A DNA stretch of 64,000 nt from CAYNVQ01 sp964400735 (GCA_964400735.1 CAYNVQ010000003.1:124001-188000); one strand, 5' to 3'. Shown: positions 51,113-60,199, counted from the first letter of the stretch. The notes: a model not told the origin generated them from the sequence alone. A program made the numbers and translations.

Positions 51113-51993
51113 TGAGTTCCCCTATTGACCTTCACATCCATTCCAATAAGAGCAGTGACGGAGATTTCTCTCCTTTTCGTATCGTCCAACTGGCAAAAGA
51201 TAAAAAAATGGCAGCTATCTCCATCGCTGACCATGACACTGTTGCGGCTTATCCCGATGCGCTGCGCTTCGGAGAAAAGGCTGGAGTGGAGGTCATCCCA
51301 AGCATGGAACTCACCACCATCTACGACGACAGGGAGTTCCACCTCCTACTACCTTTCGTTGACTGGATGAGCGAGGTTGTCGCGGACCTTGTCCTTCAGG
51401 TGGCGGAAAGACGACGGAAGGAAGCAAAGCAGAGGGTCGAGAAACTCAGAGGACTCGGTTTCGACATCACCTGGAAGGAGGTAAAGAAAGAGTCAGGCCC
51501 TTTTCCTCCTCTGGGAGTCACCATCGCTCAAATCCTGCTGAGTAAGGCAGACAAGAAAAACAATATCCTCCTGCAAAAATACCTGAGGGGAGAGAACCGG
51601 CTCTTTGCTCCTTATCAATTTTACAAAGACTATTTCATGGAGGGGAAACCGGCGTCGGTTCCACGGCAAAACCTGAACATCCTGGATGTGCTAGATATAA
51701 TCCCCCAGACTGGAGCTGCCCCGGTCCTTGCGCATCCGGGCGCCTATTTTCAGAGGGTCGTGAAAAAGGACCTGGAGGTCCTAAAGAAAAAAGGAATCCA
51801 GGGGCTGGAGGTATACACTTCTTATCACACGCCTGAGCAGACAGAATTATACAAAAAAATGGCCCAAGAGCAGGACCTTGTCCCGACAGCAGGTTCTGAC
51901 TTTCATGGCACTATCAAGCCCCATGTTCCTTTCGGTTCTTTGAATCATGGAGGCTACTGGATGGTCGAAGAATTGAGAAAGAGGAGGCTTTAG
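51112..51993 (+). CDS. PHP-domain phosphoesterase (3',5'-nucleoside bisphosphate phosphatase type)
   Basis: 293 residues. Metal-binding motifs are DLHIHSNKSSDG, SIADHDTV, PSMELTT, LAHPGAY and the late GSDFHG. This arrangement is that of YciV/RnmAM-like enzymes, which degrade pAp and short RNA ends from the 5' side. It probably acts in nucleotide or RNA turnover, in keeping with its purC partner. Directly coupled to purC (TGATG junction). Confidence 0.87.
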   Translation: MSSPIDLHIHSNKSSDGDFSPFRIVQLAKDKKMAAISIADHDTVAAYPDALRFGEKAGVEVIPSMELTTIYDDREFHLLLPFVDWMSEVVADLVLQVAERRRKEAKQRVEKLRGLGFDITWKEVKKESGPFPPLGVTIAQILLSKADKKNNILLQKYLRGENRLFAPYQFYKDYFMEGKPASVPRQNLNILDVLDIIPQTGAAPVLAHPGAYFQRVVKKDLEVLKKKGIQGLEVYTSYHTPEQTELYKKMAQEQDLVPTAGSDFHGTIKPHVPFGSLNHGGYWMVEELRKRRL

Positions 51994-52527
51994 ATGGGGA
52001 TGAACTGGTTAGATATCCTGCTTATCGTCATTTTAGCCATTACGGTCGTTATCGGCGCCATCAGGGGCTTTCTCCGGCAGGTTATCGGGATCATGGCCGT
52101 GGTCATAGGTCTGATACTCTCCATTAAATATTATGCTCAAGGGGCTGAGATTTTTAGATTCATATCCAATCAGGTCCTTGCGAACTTTTTGGGTTTTTTT
52201 CTTATATTTATCGTGGTTTTGTGTCTGGGATGGGTGATAAATATATTACTGGCCAAAGCCGTTAGAGGGCCTTTTAAATCTTTGAACCATTTTTTGGGAG
52301 CAGGCTTGGGCTTCGTAAAGGGATTGCTCATTTGTGGAATTGTTGTGTTTGGGTTTCTCGTTTTTCCTGTGAATACCCGCGCTTTGGAGGAATCTCAACT
52401 GTCGCCCTACTGCATAAGGATAGCCGAAGTGGCCTACGATTTCATCCCCCAGGAGCTCAAAGATAGATTCAGCGAGGCTTATCAGGAGATTATGGGAAAG
52501 AGGCGGGAGAATGAAAAAAGAATCTAG
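51994..52527 (+). CDS. cvpA: CvpA family membrane protein
   Basis: 177 residues, four transmembrane helices. The N-terminus MNWLDILLIVILAITVVIGAIRG is the CvpA signature; the rest (GFFLIFIVVLCLGWVINILL, GLGFVKGLLICGIVV) fits. CvpA supports envelope integrity and, in E. coli, colicin V export; it is often near purine genes, as here with purC. The ATG follows the PHP stop directly. Overlaps the next gene by 17 bases. Confidence 0.88.
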   Translation: MGMNWLDILLIVILAITVVIGAIRGFLRQVIGIMAVVIGLILSIKYYAQGAEIFRFISNQVLANFLGFFLIFIVVLCLGWVINILLAKAVRGPFKSLNHFLGAGLGFVKGLLICGIVVFGFLVFPVNTRALEESQLSPYCIRIAEVAYDFIPQELKDRFSEAYQEIMGKRRENEKRI

Positions 52528-52738
52528 AGAACCTACCATCCATGAGAAAATGGAACTATTGATTCAGGAGATGGTAGAAAAGGATCTTCCTTTGAAAGAG
52601 GCCCTTAAGGAATTTGAGAAAATATACATCGAAACAGCAGCAAAAAAATTCAACGGAAACAAGACGAAGATGGCCAGGGCGTTAAATGTTCACCGCAATA
52701 CCCTCCATAATCTTTGCAAAACGCTTAAGATAAAATAG
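52511..52738 (+). CDS. Small Fis-type helix-turn-helix protein
   Basis: 75 residues. The C-terminal half is an HTH_8 motif: AAKKFNGNKTKMARALNVHR followed by NTLHNLCKTLKIK, the DNA-binding end of Fis and of sigma-54 activators. The N-terminal half is helical and would dimerise. It probably acts as a nucleoid or regulatory protein. The ATG is inside cvpA, so it is translated with the operon. Confidence 0.88.
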   Translation: MKKESREPTIHEKMELLIQEMVEKDLPLKEALKEFEKIYIETAAKKFNGNKTKMARALNVHRNTLHNLCKTLKIK

Positions 52739-52817
52739 ATTTTTGTGTTCCTCATAAGCAGGGATGGGGTCTTCACACCATTCGGGCCTCACATTGTCAT
52801 CCTTTTATCCTTTGGAA

Positions 52818-52844
52818 TTAGCAGTCTCAATGAAAGAGTGCTAA
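52818..52844 (+). promoter_or_regulatory. CIRCE operator 1 (HrcA binding site)
   Basis: TTAGCAGTC, nine bases, GAGTGCTAA. Matches the consensus TTAGCACTC-N9-GAGTGCTAA at 17 of 18 positions. It lies 16 bases upstream of the -35 box. Confidence 0.9.
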
Positions 52845-52860
52845 TTTTTCTATTTTTTCC

Positions 52861-52889
52861 TTGACAAACAATAATTTTTTTCTTATATT
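52861..52889 (+). promoter_or_regulatory. groESL promoter
   Basis: TTGACA (52861-52866), 17-base spacer, TATATT (52884-52889): a consensus housekeeping promoter, with the -10 box overlapping CIRCE operator 2. Confidence 0.9.
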
Positions 52890-52914
52890 AGCACTCTTCG
52901 GCATAAACTGCTAA
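52888..52914 (+). promoter_or_regulatory. CIRCE operator 2 overlapping the groESL start site
   Basis: TTAGCACTC, nine bases, AACTGCTAA: perfect left arm, two mismatches in the right arm. HrcA bound here would block RNA polymerase. The hrcA gene itself is not in the window. Confidence 0.85.
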
Positions 52915-52935
52915 AAACATTAAAAGGAGGACTAA

Positions 52936-53223
52936 ATGAACGTGATCCCTCTACATGACAGAGTGCTTGTCAAAAGACTAGAGGCAGAAGAAACCACCAA
53001 AGGCGGAATAATCATTCCAGACACAGCAAAAGAAAAACCTCAAGAGGCTGAGGTTATCGCCGTCGGTAAGGGCCGTGTGGGCGAAGATGGGAAGGTTACT
53101 CCTCTCGAGGTAAAAAAGGGTGATAGAGTTCTTATCGGAAAGTTCAGTGGAACGGAAGTGAATATTGGCGGCGAGGAGCATGTCATCCTTCGGGAAGAAG
53201 AAATCCTGGCGAAAATCACCTGA
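52936..53223 (+). CDS. groES: Co-chaperonin GroES
   Basis: 95 residues. PLHDRVLVKRLEAEETTKGGIIIPDTA with the mobile loop and the IGKFSGTEV and EEDILA-type end (LREEEILAKI) are standard. It caps the GroEL chamber in the cytoplasm. Ribosome site AAAAGGAGG, 21 bases before groEL. Confidence 0.98.
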   Translation: MNVIPLHDRVLVKRLEAEETTKGGIIIPDTAKEKPQEAEVIAVGKGRVGEDGKVTPLEVKKGDRVLIGKFSGTEVNIGGEEHVILREEEILAKIT

Positions 53224-53243
53224 CTTAGTGAAAAGGAGGAAAA

Positions 53244-54860
53244 ATGGCAAAACAAATAACAACTGGTGACGAAGCAAGACAGGCTCTCTTGAAGGGAGTC
53301 AATGCTTTAAGCAATGTCGTTAAGGAAACCTTGGGACCGAGAGGAAAAAATGTTGTCCTGGAGAAAAAATTCGGGTCCCCTACCAGCACCAAAGACGGTG
53401 TGACGGTTGCCAAAGAAGTCGAACTCAAAGATCCTTTGGAAAATATGGGTGCACAGTTAGTCAAAGAAGTCGCTTCCAAGACATCTGATGTGGCCGGGGA
53501 CGGGACAACCACGGCGACAGTCTTGGCTCAAAGCGTCTACGGTGAAGGATTAAAGTACGTTACGGCCGGAGCCAACCCCAACCTCATCAAGAAGGGGATC
53601 GAGAAGGCTGTCGAGGCCGTGGTCGATGAAGTGAAAAAGATAAGCCGGGAGGTGAGCGGGGAGATGATCGCTCAAGTGGGCGCCATCTCTGCCAATAACG
53701 ATGAATCCATCGGCAAGATCATTGCCGAAGCCATGGACAAAGTGGGGAAGGACGGTGTGATCACGGTCGAAGAAGCCAAGGGGCTGGAGACCACCATGGA
53801 TATCGTGGAAGGCATGCAGTTCGACCGTGGATACCTTTCTCCCTATTTCATCACCGATCCCGAGCGTATGGAATGTGTACTGGAAGAGCCTCTGATTCTT
53901 CTTCACGAGAAGAAGATCAGTAACCTGAGGGATTTTTTGCCCCTTCTCGAGAATGTGGCCAAGATGGGAAGGCCGCTGCTGGTGGTAGCCGAGGAGGTCG
54001 AGGGTGAAGCTCTGGCGACCCTGGTCGTCAACAAGCTGAAAGGCACCTTCTCCTGTGCTTCGGTAAAGGCTCCTGGCTTCGGAGACAGACGCAAAGCTAT
54101 GCTCGAGGATATCGCTGTTCTCACTGGAGGAAAGGTTATTACCGAGGATATCGGCGTGAAGCTGGAGAGCGTAACGGTCGATTGGCTGGGAAGTGCGGCC
54201 AAGGTCGTTATCGACAAGGATAACACCACCATCGTCGAGGGAAAGGGAAAACAGGAAGAAGTCCAGGCTCGAATCAAACAGATCAGAACTCAGATCGAGG
54301 AAACCACCTCTGATTACGACAGAGAAAAGCTCCAGGAAAGACTGGCCAAAATGGTGGGTGGCGTGGCCTTGATCAAAGTGGGTGCAGCTACTGAAACCGA
54401 GCTGAAAGAGAAAAAAGCCCGGGTGGAAGATGCCATGCATGCAACCAAAGCCGCTGTCGAGGAAGGAATCGTCCCCGGTGGTGGAGTTGCCCTTTTGCGG
54501 GCACAAAAAGCATTGGAGGCTCTAAAACTCGAAGGAGATATGCTGATCGGCGTGAATATTGTCAAAAGGGCGATTGAAGAGCCCATGAGGCAAATCGCAA
54601 ACAACGCCGGACATGAAGGATCAATCGTAGTAGAAAAAGTCAAAGAGATGGAACAGGATATGGGATTCAACGCCCTCACCGAAAAATACGAGAATTTGGT
54701 GAAGGCTGGCGTTCTGGATCCCACCAAGGTCGTCCGAATCGCTATCCAGAATGCTTCCAGCATTGCTGGGCTTCTCTTGACCACAGAAGGGTTGATCTCC
54801 GAGATTCCGGAAGAGGAAAAAGCTCCCAAGATGCCGATGCCTCCCGGCGACATGTATTGA
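53244..54860 (+). CDS. groEL: Chaperonin GroEL
   Basis: 538 residues. LGPRGKNVVLEKKFGSPTST, the ATPase loop VAGDGTTTATVLAQ, and EEGIVPGGGVALLRA are intact. The C-terminus ends KMPMPPGDMY rather than the GGM repeat of E. coli. It refolds proteins with GroES. A strong terminator follows. Confidence 0.98.
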   Translation: MAKQITTGDEARQALLKGVNALSNVVKETLGPRGKNVVLEKKFGSPTSTKDGVTVAKEVELKDPLENMGAQLVKEVASKTSDVAGDGTTTATVLAQSVYGEGLKYVTAGANPNLIKKGIEKAVEAVVDEVKKISREVSGEMIAQVGAISANNDESIGKIIAEAMDKVGKDGVITVEEAKGLETTMDIVEGMQFDRGYLSPYFITDPERMECVLEEPLILLHEKKISNLRDFLPLLENVAKMGRPLLVVAEEVEGEALATLVVNKLKGTFSCASVKAPGFGDRRKAMLEDIAVLTGGKVITEDIGVKLESVTVDWLGSAAKVVIDKDNTTIVEGKGKQEEVQARIKQIRTQIEETTSDYDREKLQERLAKMVGGVALIKVGAATETELKEKKARVEDAMHATKAAVEEGIVPGGGVALLRAQKALEALKLEGDMLIGVNIVKRAIEEPMRQIANNAGHEGSIVVEKVKEMEQDMGFNALTEKYENLVKAGVLDPTKVVRIAIQNASSIAGLLLTTEGLISEIPEEEKAPKMPMPPGDMY

Positions 54861-54880
54861 TCGGCTGAACAAGTTTAATA

Positions 54881-54918
54881 AAAGGCTCTGGGCTTCCGGG
54901 CTCAGAGCCTTTTTTTTT
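54881..54918 (+). terminator. groESL intrinsic terminator
   Basis: AGGCTCTG pairs with CAGAGCCT around the loop GGCTTCCGGGCT, followed by eight or nine T. Confidence 0.92.
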
Positions 54919-55038
54919 AGTTTTAGGGGACGTTCCTTTAGGGGCCACCCTATCGCATCCATGCGGAATGAAATTCCATTCGATAAGCCGACTAGCTTCC
55001 TATGGGCGTTCTTCTTCGTGTTCATATGTTTTATCTGT

Positions 55039-55068
55039 TTGATACCCCTGTCAGGTCTGTGGTATAAA
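55039..55068 (+). promoter_or_regulatory. Promoter for the fused LptF/LptG gene, leaderless
   Basis: TTGATA (55039-55044), 18-base spacer, TATAAA (55063-55068), then 7 bases to the GTG at 55076. No ribosome site precedes the GTG. Confidence 0.6.
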
Positions 55069-55075
55069 TACCATA

Positions 55076-57415
55076 GTGTTCAGACTGTTCGACCGTTACA
55101 TCCTCAAAGAAATTTTCCCTCCCTTTTTCATCGGACTTTTGGTCTATTCCTTCGTCCTTTTGATGAATCAGATCCTCCTTCTATCCGAACTGTTCATCGC
55201 CAGAGGGGTTCCCTTCAGGACAGTTCTTGACCTGCTCGTTTATCTTGTTCCTTCGGTTCTTGCCTTTACTGTGCCCATGTCTGTTTTAATGGGTATTCTG
55301 GCTGGCCTGAGCCGTATGTCTTCGGATGCCGAAATAACGGCCTTTAAAACCTTAGGTATCAGCTACAAAAGGCTATTGTGGCCGGTACTCGTTTTCTCTT
55401 TTTTCGGATTCCTTGTCACTTCTGTCTTAGCCCTTTATCTAGCCCCAAGGGCGAATTACATGTGGGTTCAGACCTTATCCAAATCTGTGATGGCCAAGGT
55501 CCAGTTCAACATCCGTCCCCGAGAATTCAATGAATCTATCCCGAATACCGTCCTTTTCGTACAGGATATAAGCCCTGATGGCCGATGGAAAAATATATTC
55601 GTATATTTTTCCACGCCTCCTGAAGAGCCAAAGCTTATCCTGGCTCGAGAGGGAAAACTGAACCTTTATCCGGAAGAGAGAAGGGCAGCGCTTGAGCTTT
55701 CAGATGGGATGATCCATTCCTATCCTCTTAATGCCGTCGAGGATTACAGGATAACGATTTTTGGACATTATGAGGAAGAATTGAATGTGGAGGGAGTTTT
55801 TCGAGAAATATCCTCCATAAAAAGAGTCAGAGAAAAGGACATTCGGGAGTTATGGGAAGATGTCGGCTCCATAGAGCGAGATTTGATGAAATTTTCCTCC
55901 GACCAAAAAAACAGCATGAGCTTTAGCCTGACCAAACGGGATTACATTTCTCATTGGATCGAGATCCATAAAAAATTTGCCCTGCCGGTCGCCTGTCTTA
56001 TCTTCGCTCTTTTAGGTCTCCCTCTGGGTGCGCACACAAAGAAAGGAGGGAGAACCAGCGGTTTCACCTTGAGCATTGTGATCATTCTGGTTTATTACGT
56101 CCTGATCACAGCCGGAGAACAGATGGCCATGGAAGGCCGAATCTCTCCTTTTTTAGGGATGTGGGGCCCGAATATCTTTTTCCTTCTAGTCGGTCTGGTT
56201 ATTTTTATCCAATCGGTAAGGGAATCCTCCCTTCTGTGGTTTTTTCGCCTGTTCAAAATAAAATACAGAGATCAGATACCAGAGGGAAAGAAAAGGATTT
56301 CTTCCGGTCTTCCCCGTTTTTCTCCCCCCTTTCCCAATATCATCGACCGTTACATCACAAGGAAATTTTTAGCCATTTTTACCTTCGTTTTTGTAAGCTT
56401 GCTATCCATTTATGCCATTGTCAATTTTTTCGAACGCATCAACAGTGTCTATGAGCATGATAAACCGTTGGTTCTTCTTTTCTCGTACGTCTGGCATAAA
56501 ATTCCAGAGTCTTTGCAGTATATTTTTCCCGTTACCGCTTTGACGGCTTCTCTTCTTTCTTTAGGGCTTCTGACGAAATTCAACGAGATAACCGCTATGA
56601 AAGCTTGCGGCATAAGTCTTTACCGGATCATCATTCCTATCCTCGTGCTGGCAGGCTTGGTTTGTTTTTGCTCATTTTATCTTCAGGAAAACATCCTTCC
56701 CTATTCGAACGAGAAGGCCGAACAAATATGGGATGAAATCAATGACATCCCTCCTCGCCGGTATGGCTACCTGGATCTGCGGTGGATTTTGAGCAAAGGA
56801 AAAGAAAGGTTTTATCATTACAGGTATTTCAACCCCCTAACATCTGCGTTCAATAAAATCTCCGTTTTCGATATTGACCCCGAGGATTGGTTCATTAAAA
56901 GAAGGCTCTTTGCAGAGAAAGGGATTCTTGAAAAGGGCGAGCTGAGACTTAGGGACGCCTGGATAAGGGAATTCGATAGGAGCAAGGTGTTGAATTTCGA
57001 GAAGAAAGAGACCATCACATTAGAGGGGATCGAGGACAAGGATTATTTCATGAAAGAAAGGGAAGACCCTGATCAGATGAGCTTCAAGGAACTCCGTGGA
57101 TATATCGAGGAAATTGAGGAGAGAGGATTCGAAACAACGAGGTTCAAGGTCGATCTGAATTTTAAAATCAGTTTCCCCTTGGCCAGTCTTATCATGACTT
57201 TGCTCGGGATTCCGTTTGCTTTCAAAATGGGGAAAAGAGGAACGCTGGTCGGTCTTGGATTGAGTATAGTCATCGCTATGGCCTATTGGGGGACCATCGC
57301 GATGTTCAGAAGTTTAGGATACGTCAATTACTTGAGCCCATTTCTGGCTGCTTGGGGACCCAACCTCATTTTCGGTTGTGTTGGACTCTATCTTCTCTCC
57401 ACTCTGAAAACCTGA
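55076..57415 (+). CDS. Fused LptF-LptG family permease (LPS export)
   Basis: 779 residues, about twice the length of a YjgP/YjgQ protein. Residues 1-385 form one unit: DRYILKEIFPPFFIGLLVYS, PSVLAFTVPMSVLMGILAGL, a periplasmic beta-jellyroll, then LPLGAHTKKGGRTSGF and helices 4-6. Residues about 420-779 repeat the plan: DRYITRKFLAIFTFVFVSLL, FPVTALTASLLSLGLLTKFN, jellyroll, then GIPFAFKMGKRGTLVGLGLS. LptF and LptG normally are two proteins that, with LptB ATPase, extract LPS from the inner membrane. Here one chain would supply both halves. GTG start; no other lpt gene is in the window. Confidence 0.9.
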   Translation: MFRLFDRYILKEIFPPFFIGLLVYSFVLLMNQILLLSELFIARGVPFRTVLDLLVYLVPSVLAFTVPMSVLMGILAGLSRMSSDAEITAFKTLGISYKRLLWPVLVFSFFGFLVTSVLALYLAPRANYMWVQTLSKSVMAKVQFNIRPREFNESIPNTVLFVQDISPDGRWKNIFVYFSTPPEEPKLILAREGKLNLYPEERRAALELSDGMIHSYPLNAVEDYRITIFGHYEEELNVEGVFREISSIKRVREKDIRELWEDVGSIERDLMKFSSDQKNSMSFSLTKRDYISHWIEIHKKFALPVACLIFALLGLPLGAHTKKGGRTSGFTLSIVIILVYYVLITAGEQMAMEGRISPFLGMWGPNIFFLLVGLVIFIQSVRESSLLWFFRLFKIKYRDQIPEGKKRISSGLPRFSPPFPNIIDRYITRKFLAIFTFVFVSLLSIYAIVNFFERINSVYEHDKPLVLLFSYVWHKIPESLQYIFPVTALTASLLSLGLLTKFNEITAMKACGISLYRIIIPILVLAGLVCFCSFYLQENILPYSNEKAEQIWDEINDIPPRRYGYLDLRWILSKGKERFYHYRYFNPLTSAFNKISVFDIDPEDWFIKRRLFAEKGILEKGELRLRDAWIREFDRSKVLNFEKKETITLEGIEDKDYFMKEREDPDQMSFKELRGYIEEIEERGFETTRFKVDLNFKISFPLASLIMTLLGIPFAFKMGKRGTLVGLGLSIVIAMAYWGTIAMFRSLGYVNYLSPFLAAWGPNLIFGCVGLYLLSTLKT

Positions 57416-57429
57416 TTGCGGCTGGCCTG

Positions 57430-57915
57430 TCACATCTTGTATTTGCCGAAGTCCTCCGGTCTGAGGTTTTCCAGCCACTGCCTCAGCTTTTCAGAGTCTT
57501 CCAGGTTTTCGTCGAATTTCAGGCTGTGAGCTTTGTTGACGACTGATTCCTCGACAAAAATGGGCGCCTTGACGCGGAGGGCCAAAGCAATGGCATCGGA
57601 AGGGCGGGAGTCGACGATAAACGAATCCCCGTTGTGGATACAATGGATCAAAGCATAAAAAGTGTTATCTCTCACATCGTTGACCACGATCTTTTTGATG
57701 CTGATGTCGATTTCATCCAAGAAATTTTTTAGCAGGTCATGGGTCATCGGTCGGGGGGTTGTGATGTTTTCGATTTTAAGCGCGATGGCATTGGCTTCAA
57801 AGACACCGATCCAGATGGGGAGCATGCGCTCGCTTTTCAGGTCTTCGAGGACCACAATAGGCATTTTAGATAAGGGATCGACCACCAAGCCCTTTATCTT
57901 CATTTCGATTTCCAT
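57430..57915 (-). CDS. Bifunctional nuclease domain protein (DUF151)
   Basis: 161 residues. The core shows PIVVLEDLKSERMLPIWIG, EANAIALKIE, RPMTHDLL, the SRPSDAIALALRVKAPIFV block and an acidic C-terminus. BFN proteins have nuclease-like activity in plants; bacterial ones are poorly known. ATG 57915 has GGAGG 5 bases upstream; the frame is open to 57978 but that lies upstream of the promoter. Convergent with the LptFG gene. Confidence 0.88.
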   Translation of the reverse strand: MEIEMKIKGLVVDPLSKMPIVVLEDLKSERMLPIWIGVFEANAIALKIENITTPRPMTHDLLKNFLDEIDISIKKIVVNDVRDNTFYALIHCIHNGDSFIVDSRPSDAIALALRVKAPIFVEESVVNKAHSLKFDENLEDSEKLRQWLENLRPEDFGKYKM

Positions 57916-57943
57916 GCTCTCCTCCGCTTCGACAGCTAAACTA

Positions 57944-57972
57944 AATATATATTCCAAGCCTGAACTTGTCAA
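57944..57972 (-). promoter_or_regulatory. Consensus sigma-70 promoter for the DUF151 gene
   Basis: Minus strand TTGACA (57967-57972), 17-base spacer, TATATT (57944-57949). The start site near 57937 excludes start codons upstream of it and supports ATG 57915. Confidence 0.85.
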
Positions 57973-57995
57973 GAACACCAGAGTGTCCGAACAGG

Positions 57996-60011
57996 CTAGG
58001 TCCTTCCCTCCTTTCTGTTGGCGATAATCTCTGCGATGTTTTTTTCGAGACCGGCGAAGATGAGCAAATCTCCCTTTCTGATGACCTCGTTGGCCGATGG
58101 AATGGTAAGTGTCTGAGGGGGAAATTTTCTTTTGATAATAAGCACATCGATACGGTGGCGGGCCTTCAGGTCGAGCTCCTTCAGACTCTTGTTCCAGAAA
58201 GCGGAGGGAGCCTCCAATTCCATGATTTTATATCCTGTGCCAAAATCGTAAGATTTGGTAGATGGAGTGAATTTCAACTTCTGCACGAGCCCTGCAGCCG
58301 CTTCCCGTTTCATGATTTCGTGATTATAGGCTTCGATAACATCCTTTCTTTTAACGACCCCGACCAGTTTTTTGTTCTGGAGCACAGCGATCTCGGCCAC
58401 ATCGGTGCGGCCGAATATCTTCATCGCTTTTTCGAGGTTGTCTTCGTAGTCGAGCTTGATATCCGTAACGGCAAGATCTTCGGCGATGACAAAAGAATCA
58501 AGAATGTCTTTTTCAATCAGAAGATTTTTTAACTGATTGAGGGAGAAGCATCCGATATAGTTGTTTTCCGCATCCACAATCTGGAATGAATGGTGTTTGC
58601 TGCCAATAGCTTGATCGATGATCGTTCCCACCCGCTCTGTGTGGGTGAAAAGCTGATAGTCGTGGCTGATAAAATCTTTGATAGAAAGGGATTGAAGGAT
58701 GTTCACCTCTCTGCCTTCCTTGAACATGATCCCCCGGTGTTTCAACTTCAAGGTGTAGATAGATTCCTTATGGAATCCGACCGTCACAAAAGATGCGATG
58801 ATGCAGGAGAGCATCAACGGAAGGATGATTTTATAATCGTTGGTCAGTTCGAAAATGATGATGATGGCGGTTATGGGAGCGTGGGTGGCGGCGGCAACCA
58901 CTGCGCCCATCCCTACCAGAGAAAAAGCCCCGGGAGATGAGATGGATCCCGGAAAGGCCGAATGGAAAATGGATCCCACAAGATTGCCTGTCATAGCCCC
59001 GAGAAAAAGGGAAGGGGCAAAGATACCGCCTGAGCCTCCGGAGCCGAGAGTGAGAGAGGTACCGAGCACTTTTCCCAAGACTAGGAGGAAGGCCATCCAG
59101 AAACCCAAATGGTTCTGGAGGCTGGCATCGATACCCTCATAGCTGACACCGAGGATATGGGGAAGATACAATCCGATGACGCCGACCAAAAGCCCACCAA
59201 GAGCGGGCTTTAGGAGAGGATGAATGCGGAGATTGTCGAATCTGTCCTCCAAAAAATAGAGGAGTTCGATGAACAGAATGGCCACCAGGCCGCTGATAAG
59301 TCCCAGTAAGAGATAAGGGCCGATTTCCCAAACGCTGATCAATGTGTACTTGGGGATGATGAAAGAGGCGAAGTCTCCGATGATAAGGCGCGAAATCAAA
59401 GTGGCGATCACCGAGGCGATGATAATCGGGCTGAAGGAATAGACGCCGAACTCCCCCAGGAGAACCTCGACGGCAAAAAGAGCGCCGGCAATGGGGGCAT
59501 TGAAGGTAGCCCCTATACCGGCGCCTGCTCCTGTGGCCACAAGGGTGCGCATAGCCCGTTCATCGATACGGAAAAGCTTCCCGATAGTGGAGGCTATACC
59601 TGCGGATATTTGGACGATGGGGCCTTCGCGGCCTGTTGATCCACCCGATCCGATACATATGGATGAAGCGATGGCCTTGATGGTAGCGACTCTGTTGCGG
59701 ATTTTTCCGCCCCGGAAAATCAAAGCTTCCATAATTTCCGGTACACCGTGGCCTTTGGCTTCCTTGGCTCCATAGTAAATGAGAGGAGCGATGAGCAGCC
59801 CTCCGGCTGTCGGTATCAGGATGGTCAAATACCACGGTTGAGATTTAACCGCATCGATTAAATTCGTGTTTTTCCAAAAGATTTCCTGAAAAAGGCGGAT
59901 CATGAATTTGAAAAGGACTGAGGCCAGACCGGCAAAAATTCCAACCAGCACGGAAAGAAAGGTTAATCGGATGTGTTCGCTGAACTCGCGGTCTTTTAGA
60001 TTGAGCTTCAT
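57996..60011 (-). CDS. ClC-family chloride channel/transporter with CBS and TrkA-C domains
   Basis: 671 residues. The ClC membrane domain (about 15-435) carries the ion-path motifs GSGGSTGREGPIVQ and GSGGSGGIFAPSLF. A CBS pair follows (about 445-570), then a TrkA-C domain (about 580-665, DFGTGYKIMELEAPSAFWNK). The usual gating Glu is in GREGP. It exchanges Cl- and H+ or conducts Cl-; CBS and TrkA-C domains suggest control by a nucleotide. Having both regulatory domains on one channel is uncommon. Promoter at 60050-60078. Confidence 0.93.
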   Translation of the reverse strand: MKLNLKDREFSEHIRLTFLSVLVGIFAGLASVLFKFMIRLFQEIFWKNTNLIDAVKSQPWYLTILIPTAGGLLIAPLIYYGAKEAKGHGVPEIMEALIFRGGKIRNRVATIKAIASSICIGSGGSTGREGPIVQISAGIASTIGKLFRIDERAMRTLVATGAGAGIGATFNAPIAGALFAVEVLLGEFGVYSFSPIIIASVIATLISRLIIGDFASFIIPKYTLISVWEIGPYLLLGLISGLVAILFIELLYFLEDRFDNLRIHPLLKPALGGLLVGVIGLYLPHILGVSYEGIDASLQNHLGFWMAFLLVLGKVLGTSLTLGSGGSGGIFAPSLFLGAMTGNLVGSIFHSAFPGSISSPGAFSLVGMGAVVAAATHAPITAIIIIFELTNDYKIILPLMLSCIIASFVTVGFHKESIYTLKLKHRGIMFKEGREVNILQSLSIKDFISHDYQLFTHTERVGTIIDQAIGSKHHSFQIVDAENNYIGCFSLNQLKNLLIEKDILDSFVIAEDLAVTDIKLDYEDNLEKAMKIFGRTDVAEIAVLQNKKLVGVVKRKDVIEAYNHEIMKREAAAGLVQKLKFTPSTKSYDFGTGYKIMELEAPSAFWNKSLKELDLKARHRIDVLIIKRKFPPQTLTIPSANEVIRKGDLLIFAGLEKNIAEIIANRKEGRT

Positions 60012-60049
60012 GGAGTTATACAGCCTGCCATGTCGTTTTTTTCACCGTT

Positions 60050-60078
60050 ATTCTACAAAAAGACTAAACAGTAATCAA
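60050..60078 (-). promoter_or_regulatory. Sigma-70 promoter for the ClC gene
   Basis: Minus strand TTGATT (60073-60078), 17-base spacer, TAGAAT (60050-60055). Leader about 32 bases. Confidence 0.7.
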
Positions 60079-60199
60079 AATTACTAAAAAATACCAAAAG
60101 GACTATGAGCGATTATTTTGAATTTTCTCCGGCTTGATACCAGACTTCGATTCATGCCTGATCTGTGAATGCCTTTCGAGATTCGAAATGTTAAAGAAA

